Part shown: piece after piece, positions 59,663-64,000 of the stretch
How the letters are laid out: each line of letters opens with the position of its first letter
Position numbering within the stretch: position 1 is the stretch's first letter
From: Nonlabens spongiae
GTDB lineage: Bacteria; Bacteroidota; Bacteroidia; Flavobacteriales; Flavobacteriaceae
DNA: 64,000 nt
NCBI RefSeq assembly: GCF_002117125.1
Contig: NZ_CP019344.1
Location: forward strand, 2,074,501-2,138,500
Direction of reading: 5' to 3'
The notes under the pieces: generated by a model
Seen by the model: only the letters and a program-made list of their open reading frames with translations
What the model was told of the DNA's origin: nothing
Database searches by the model: none
Program-made: the position numbers and the translations under genes

Positions 59663-59740
59663 GAAACGTAAATGTAGGGATTTCAAGCGATCAATAACTA
59701 CGCCAGTATATTAACCTAGTAGAGAGTTTGTTTTTGTTTC

Positions 59741-59754
59741 GCTTTCGCGAAAGC
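59741..59754. repeat. Palindrome GCTTTCGCGAAAGC, copy 12
   Basis: Perfect copy in the intergenic region between the divergent histidine kinase and aldo/keto reductase genes. Confidence 0.95.
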
Positions 59755-59962
59755 GAGATAAAACTACAAACTGAGCATGACACTGAACTTGCGATTAAAT
59801 CAGAGTCGAGCCTTGAGTACCTCAGCACTCAGATCACAAACTAAATCAAGCCCTGAGATTCTCCAAGTGTTACTTTGCGATGTAAAAATCGTTACTTCGC
59901 TTGCCGAGACAACTCACCATAACTACCTTTAACAGTCAACAAATTCAAATAGAATACTGATA

Positions 59963-61060
59963 ATGAGCATAGATCGCTATTACACCCTTGGAAAAACCGG
60001 TTTAAAAGTCAGCCGTTTTGCGTTGGGAACCATGACTTTTGGCAAGGAATGGGGCTGGGGAAACACAAAGGAAGAAGCCCAAAAAATCTTTGATTACTAC
60101 CTCGACCACGGCGGTAATTTTGTAGATACGGCTGATTTGTACACGGGCGGTACCAGTGAAGAATTTATAGGTGATTTTATGAAAGAGCGCGGCAATCGCG
60201 ATGAGATTGTGCTTTCCACAAAATTCACCTTCAATACAAGTAAGAATAATGATGTAAATGGCGGCGGTAACTCACGCAAAAACATTCGCCGTACGCTGGA
60301 GGAATCTCTAAAACGCCTTAAAACCGATTACATAGATCTGTACATTTTGCATTGCTGGGATCAATTGACTCCAGTGGAAGAAGTAATGCGCACTCTAAAT
60401 GATCTCGTTACTGAAGGCAAGATTCATCACATAGGATTTTCCAATGTACCTGCCTGGTATGCCTCAAGGGCACAAGCACTTGCAGAAGCTCATAATTACG
60501 AGCCTATTTCTGCCTTTCAGTTAGAATACTCTATGATTCAGCGAGAGATTGAGAACGAGTATATCGATTTGGGTCAGTATACAAATGCAGGAATCATGGC
60601 GTGGTCACCTCTAGGCGGCGGCCTACTCTCTGGGAAATATAAACCAGGCATAGACGATCAGGATGATGTAGAAGGAAGATTAAAACACATCACCGATAAC
60701 GGTGGCGAGGTAAGCTCAAAAGATAATGAGCGCAACTGGAACATTGTCAAAGCTTTGCACGAAGTAAGTGAGGAGATCAATCAGCCCATGGCCAGTGTTG
60801 CCCTGAATTGGACAGCAAACAAAAACAATGTAGCCAGCGTGATTATAGGTGCCACTAAAATGTCTCAAATTGAGGGCAATATGAAAGCCCTAGATTTTGA
60901 CATCCCAGCAGAGCTTATGAAAAAACTGGACGATGCCAGCGAAAGAGAAATCAAATATCCCTACACCTTTTTCCAGCCAGAGATGCAAAGCCGCATCACT
61001 CCCAATGTAAAAACAGGTCACAAACCACCTAATTATTGGAAGGATGTGCGGGTGGGGTGA
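59963..61060 (+). CDS. Aldo/keto reductase
   Basis: A 365-residue NADPH-dependent oxidoreductase with a TIM barrel. The active-site tetrad is visible: Asp in FVDTADLYTGG (with Tyr), Lys in VLSTKFTF and His in YILHCWDQ. The cofactor-binding ends are SPLGGGLLSGKY and the C-terminal VIIGATKMSQIEGN. It belongs to the AKR subgroup related to YajO/potassium-channel beta subunits. The substrate is unknown. It is followed by a bidirectional hairpin shared with tRNA-Ala. Confidence 0.94.
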   Translation: MSIDRYYTLGKTGLKVSRFALGTMTFGKEWGWGNTKEEAQKIFDYYLDHGGNFVDTADLYTGGTSEEFIGDFMKERGNRDEIVLSTKFTFNTSKNNDVNGGGNSRKNIRRTLEESLKRLKTDYIDLYILHCWDQLTPVEEVMRTLNDLVTEGKIHHIGFSNVPAWYASRAQALAEAHNYEPISAFQLEYSMIQREIENEYIDLGQYTNAGIMAWSPLGGGLLSGKYKPGIDDQDDVEGRLKHITDNGGEVSSKDNERNWNIVKALHEVSEEINQPMASVALNWTANKNNVASVIIGATKMSQIEGNMKALDFDIPAELMKKLDDASEREIKYPYTFFQPEMQSRITPNVKTGHKPPNYWKDVRVG

Positions 61061-61083
61061 TCTAAGCATAAAGTATGAATACG

Positions 61084-61111
61084 AAAAACGCAGCTTTTCA
61101 GCTGCGTTTTT
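61084..61111. terminator. Bidirectional terminator between aldo/keto reductase and tRNA-Ala
   Basis: AAAAACGCAGC/GCTGCGTTTTT (11 bp, loop TTTTCA), T-rich on the right for the + strand and on the left for the - strand. Confidence 0.9.
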
Positions 61112-61114
61112 TAG

Positions 61115-61188
61115 TGGAGAATACCGGATTCGAACCGGTCACCTCTTGCCTGCCAGGCAAGCGCTCTAGCCAAATGAGCTAATCCCCC
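61115..61188 (-). tRNA. tRNA-Ala (GGC)
   Basis: A 74-base cloverleaf on the minus strand. The acceptor GGGGGAT pairs with ATTCTCC (two G-T pairs), the anticodon loop CTGGCAG gives GGC, and a GGTTCGAATCC T arm is present. No CCA is encoded. Confidence 0.95.
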
Positions 61189-61210
61189 TTTTTATTATTT
61201 AATCTAATCA

Positions 61211-61285
61211 GGTTTCCGGTCACCTTCCCGACCAGGGTCGGGACGCTCTAGCCTCCCGGTAACTATCGGAATGAGCTAATCCCCC
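61211..61285 (-). pseudogene. tRNA-Ala relic invaded by palindromic repeats
   Basis: The minus strand begins GGGGGATTAGCTCATT exactly like the adjacent tRNA-Ala, then has a CCGATAGTTACCGGGA insert in the D loop, returns to GGCTAGAGC, and has the anticodon arm replaced by the hairpin TCCCGAC-CCTG-GTCGGGA. AGGTGACCGG then returns and the T arm and 3' end are lost. There is no anticodon, so it cannot act as a tRNA. Confidence 0.8.
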
Positions 61286-61372
61286 AAATTAGAGACGCAA
61301 ATATATAAGTTTATCATATACTCAAATCAGTTTCTTTTCTAAACCTGATTCTTTTCAAGCTCAAGCATGAAC

Positions 61373-61380
61373 TAAGTTTG
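61373..61380 (+). promoter_or_regulatory. -7 element of the MATE gene
   Basis: TAAGTTTG fits TAnnTTTG and lies four bases before the ATG, which would make the messenger almost leaderless. There is no clear TTG at -33. Confidence 0.4.
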
Positions 61381-61384
61381 CACG

Positions 61385-62722
61385 ATGCCCAAGCAATCCA
61401 TTACTGTCAAAGATATCTTGAAGCTCGCCATTCCTGCAATTATTGCTGGAATTGCCGAGCCAGTGATCAGCATAACAGATCTCGCAGTCATCGGCAGAAT
61501 GGAAAATGGTGCTGTAGTGGCTTTATCGGCAGTGGGATTAGTAGGCTCTTTTCTAAGTGCTATTATTTGGACGCTGGCTCAAACCAAAACTTCCATTTCC
61601 TCCATTATCTCAAACGCCCTGGGAGAAGACAGGCTCGATTCCACAAAAGAATTGGTGCCGCAAGTTATATGGATCAACATTGTTGCTGGGAGTTTGATTT
61701 ACCTCATCACCGCTCCCCTAGCCGAATGGATTTTTACACTGTATCAAGCCGAAGGTGATGTTTTAAAACAAGCGGTCACTTATTATCAAATCAGAGCCAT
61801 AGGTTTCCCCATGACTTTATGTGCTTTTGCACTTTTTGGATTATTCAGAGGGTTGCAGAATACATCTTGGGCGATGACGGCGAGTCTTATAGGAGCCGCC
61901 ATTAATGTGGTTCTGGATATCATTTTGGTTCACGGTATTCCCGAAATCATTCCAGCAATGGGAATAGAAGGTGCTGCTTACGCCAGTCTCGTAGCGCAAT
62001 TCAGCCTTATGTGTATTGCCATTTACTTTCTTTATAAAAAGACCGGTTTCTCGTTAGCTCTTAAACTTTGGAAACCTCATGAAAAGCTGGGTAAACACCT
62101 TTCCCTTACAGCCAACTTCTTTTTGAGAACAGCGGCCATCAATATTGCGATCTACCTTTCCTACCGGTTTGCTAATGGCTATAGCACCAGCGCAGCAGCA
62201 ACACATGCTATTTTGATGAACATCTGGTTGTTCTTCTCCTTTTTCATTGACGGCTTTGCAAATGCCGGGAACGCCATAGGCGGTAGACTATTAGGATCGC
62301 GAGATGCCGGCGGCTTGAGATACCTCGCCAAAACAACTTTGCTTTATGGCGTGGGCGTTGCTGTTATTTTAAGCCTAGGCTGCTTTGCGCTCTACGATCA
62401 GATTCCGCTGTTTTTTACTGATGAAGCACCCGTACTGGAAATGATGAGCGCAACATTTTGGATTGTCATTCTCATGCAACCGGTTAATGCCGTAGCTTTT
62501 GTCTATGACGGCATTTTCAAAGGCTGGGGTGAAGCGGTGTATTTACGTAATTTGCTCATTTTCCTTACCATTTTTGTGTTCATTCCTACTATTTACATCG
62601 CAGATTATCTGGACTGGAAACTCAAAGCCGTATGGGTGGCCTTCTTTCTCTGGATGGTGGGCAGATCAGCGGTTTTACACTTTAAATTTTACAATAAAGT
62701 AAGTGCCATTGAAGAACAATAG
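61385..62722 (+). CDS. MATE-family multidrug/cation efflux transporter
   Basis: A 445-residue inner-membrane antiporter with twelve membrane segments. The N-terminal half has LKLAIPAIIAGIAEPVISITDLAVIGR, which is typical of the DinF-like branch of MATE pumps, and a matching VHGIPEIIPAMGIEGAAYAS segment near the middle. Members export cationic drugs or metabolites using sodium or proton gradients. It starts at 61385 close behind a TAnnTTTG element and stands alone in its transcript. Confidence 0.93.
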   Translation: MPKQSITVKDILKLAIPAIIAGIAEPVISITDLAVIGRMENGAVVALSAVGLVGSFLSAIIWTLAQTKTSISSIISNALGEDRLDSTKELVPQVIWINIVAGSLIYLITAPLAEWIFTLYQAEGDVLKQAVTYYQIRAIGFPMTLCAFALFGLFRGLQNTSWAMTASLIGAAINVVLDIILVHGIPEIIPAMGIEGAAYASLVAQFSLMCIAIYFLYKKTGFSLALKLWKPHEKLGKHLSLTANFFLRTAAINIAIYLSYRFANGYSTSAAATHAILMNIWLFFSFFIDGFANAGNAIGGRLLGSRDAGGLRYLAKTTLLYGVGVAVILSLGCFALYDQIPLFFTDEAPVLEMMSATFWIVILMQPVNAVAFVYDGIFKGWGEAVYLRNLLIFLTIFVFIPTIYIADYLDWKLKAVWVAFFLWMVGRSAVLHFKFYNKVSAIEEQ

Positions 62723-62824
62723 CATTGAAAGCTTTTGATCGTTCTCATACGTTAACATACATCTTCTCGTTACTAAAGTTAAGGCATTAAGATTTCTTAT
62801 TTTCGCCTACGGTAAAGTTTAGAG

Positions 62825-64000
62825 ATGACGATCAACTACGATAAATCAAATAAAATAGTAGGCTGGCTGGTTTTTGCCATAGCCCTAGCCATTTTCTGGA
62901 GCACGGTAGAACCTACAACAAGCTACTGGGATGCTGGAGAATACATTGCAACTTCATCGAGTCTGCAAGTAGGACACCCTCCAGGCGCACCACTTTACCA
63001 AATGCTGGGCGCTGCATTCAGCGTTTTTGCATTGGAAAAAAGTGACATCGCTTATACCGTAAACCTTTTATCTGTTTTCTCAAGTGCGTTCACGATTTTA
63101 TTCATGTTCTGGTCGCTCACTTTGCTTCTTAAAAGACACCTTTTAAAAGATCGGGTGGACGATGTAATGATATTGGGATCTGCCGCGATAGGATCGCTCA
63201 CCTTTGCCGTTACAGACAGTTTTTGGTTCAACGCCGTAGAGGCCGAAGTTTACGCCGCTGCAGCCCTGCTCATGAGTTTAATGTTTTATCTAGGTCTCTT
63301 ATGGGAACGCGACATGTTCAAACCACGCGGTAACCGCTGGCTCATTTTGATTTCTTTCATCGTGGGACTCTCCTTTGGGGTACACTTCATGGGAATATTG
63401 ACCATTCCAGCCATAGGACTGCTTTGGTATTTCAAACATTACAAGAAAATTACCCCACTCAATTTCATTGTGGCAAACATAGCCGTGGTCGCGGTGCTGC
63501 TCTTTGTATTTAAGCTTCTGCTACCGTACACCTTGGCGATTTTTGGATATCTGGAAGTGTTTTTTGTCAACCAGATTGGTCTTCCTTTCAACTCAGGTAC
63601 GATCATCGCTTTATTGCTAATTATAGGGTTATTTGTGTTTTTGATCTCGCTTTCGCGAAAGCGTAACAAACCACTACTCAACACCATAACAATCTGCACC
63701 ATGTTTGTGTTAATAGGCTTCTCTTCATGGGTGATGTTACCCATACGTGCCAATGCCGGAACGCCGATCAACGAGAACAATCCTAACGATGCCCGTGCCC
63801 TATTAGCTTATTTCAACAGGGAGCAATACCCGCAACCAGCGCTGTTTTACGGGAAAGCTTTCACAGACATTTATGCAGGTCTCAACCCTGACGACCCGCT
63901 TACAGATGATAATGAATCCTACCGTGATGAAGCGCCCAAATATGAGCGTGATTACGAAAAAGGTAAGTATATCATCGTCAACAATTACAAGGATGCGCTT
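62825..64000 (+). CDS. DUF2723 membrane glycosyltransferase-like protein (cut by window edge)
   Basis: The first 392 residues of a large membrane protein. The N-terminal segment and the motif SYWDAGEYIATSSSLQVGHPPGAP are the signature of DUF2723, a GT-C-like family related to protein O-mannosyltransferases; the acidic residues of DAGE lie at the likely active site. At least eight membrane segments follow, ending near residue 305, then a soluble part begins. A palindrome copy encodes SLSRKRNK in a cytoplasmic loop. The open frame runs off the right edge; the family is usually about 1000 residues. Confidence 0.9.
   Translation, partial: MTINYDKSNKIVGWLVFAIALAIFWSTVEPTTSYWDAGEYIATSSSLQVGHPPGAPLYQMLGAAFSVFALEKSDIAYTVNLLSVFSSAFTILFMFWSLTLLLKRHLLKDRVDDVMILGSAAIGSLTFAVTDSFWFNAVEAEVYAAAALLMSLMFYLGLLWERDMFKPRGNRWLILISFIVGLSFGVHFMGILTIPAIGLLWYFKHYKKITPLNFIVANIAVVAVLLFVFKLLLPYTLAIFGYLEVFFVNQIGLPFNSGTIIALLLIIGLFVFLISLSRKRNKPLLNTITICTMFVLIGFSSWVMLPIRANAGTPINENNPNDARALLAYFNREQYPQPALFYGKAFTDIYAGLNPDDPLTDDNESYRDEAPKYERDYEKGKYIIVNNYKDAL
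63649..63662. repeat. Palindrome GCTTTCGCGAAAGC, copy 13
   Basis: Perfect copy in the DUF2723 gene, read as LSRKR. Confidence 0.95.

Overview
The window is chromosomal DNA from a flavobacterium (phylum Bacteroidota, probably a marine Flavobacteriaceae close to Nonlabens or Dokdonia; the genus is inferred, not shown). The signs are TonB/SusC-style receptors with carboxypeptidase-like N-terminal domains, a protein with a type IX secretion C-terminal sorting domain, SSDD-type lipoproteins, TAnnTTTG promoter elements, many DUFs typical of flavobacteria (DUF2490, DUF3108, DUF3127, DUF3871, DUF4374, DUF4377, DUF2723), and TTG/GTG starts with weak ribosome binding sites.

Layout. 1-1.6 kb: the end of an unknown protein, a HAD phosphatase and tRNA-Asp. 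1.6-9.9 kb is a scarred region. It holds an HNH nuclease, a decayed tRNA-Asn tail, a broken piece of a type III restriction gene, an intact two-gene outer-membrane uptake operon (TonB receptor plus DUF4374 lipoprotein, resembling XusA/XusB of Bacteroides), a fused relic of element genes, and an IS110-family insertion sequence. 9.9-28.1 kb is an intact integrative element of about 18 kb, bounded by a 48-bp direct repeat of the 3' part of tRNA-Asn. It carries a tyrosine integrase, an excisionase-like HTH protein, a Rep-like protein, an ATPase/DUF3871 pair, a RadC-like protein, an XRE regulator with candidate operators, and a defence cargo. 28.2-64 kb is ordinary housekeeping sequence: peptidases, tag, aat, a ParE/ParD toxin-antitoxin pair, pbpC, pgi, tryptophan 2,3-dioxygenase, a histidine kinase, an aldo/keto reductase, tRNA-Ala, a MATE pump and a DUF2723 protein.

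The defence cargo is the most interesting part. A HEPN/RES-type NAD-targeting candidate effector is followed by a tight five-gene run: type III methyltransferase, a small unknown protein, type III restriction subunit, a Shedu-like (DUF4263) nuclease and a UvrD-like helicase. Gaps inside the run are 11, 0, 3 and -4 bases. The nuclease/helicase pair overlaps by four bases and is laid out like Gabija, but with a Shedu-type nuclease in place of the OLD/TOPRIM protein.

A second theme is repeated DNA. The 14-bp palindrome GCTTTCGCGAAAGC occurs 13 times perfectly, mostly inside genes, and is open in all three frames. Two further loci, a nested repeat inside pbpC and a tRNA-Ala relic invaded by palindromes, suggest that short palindromic units are still spreading in this genome.
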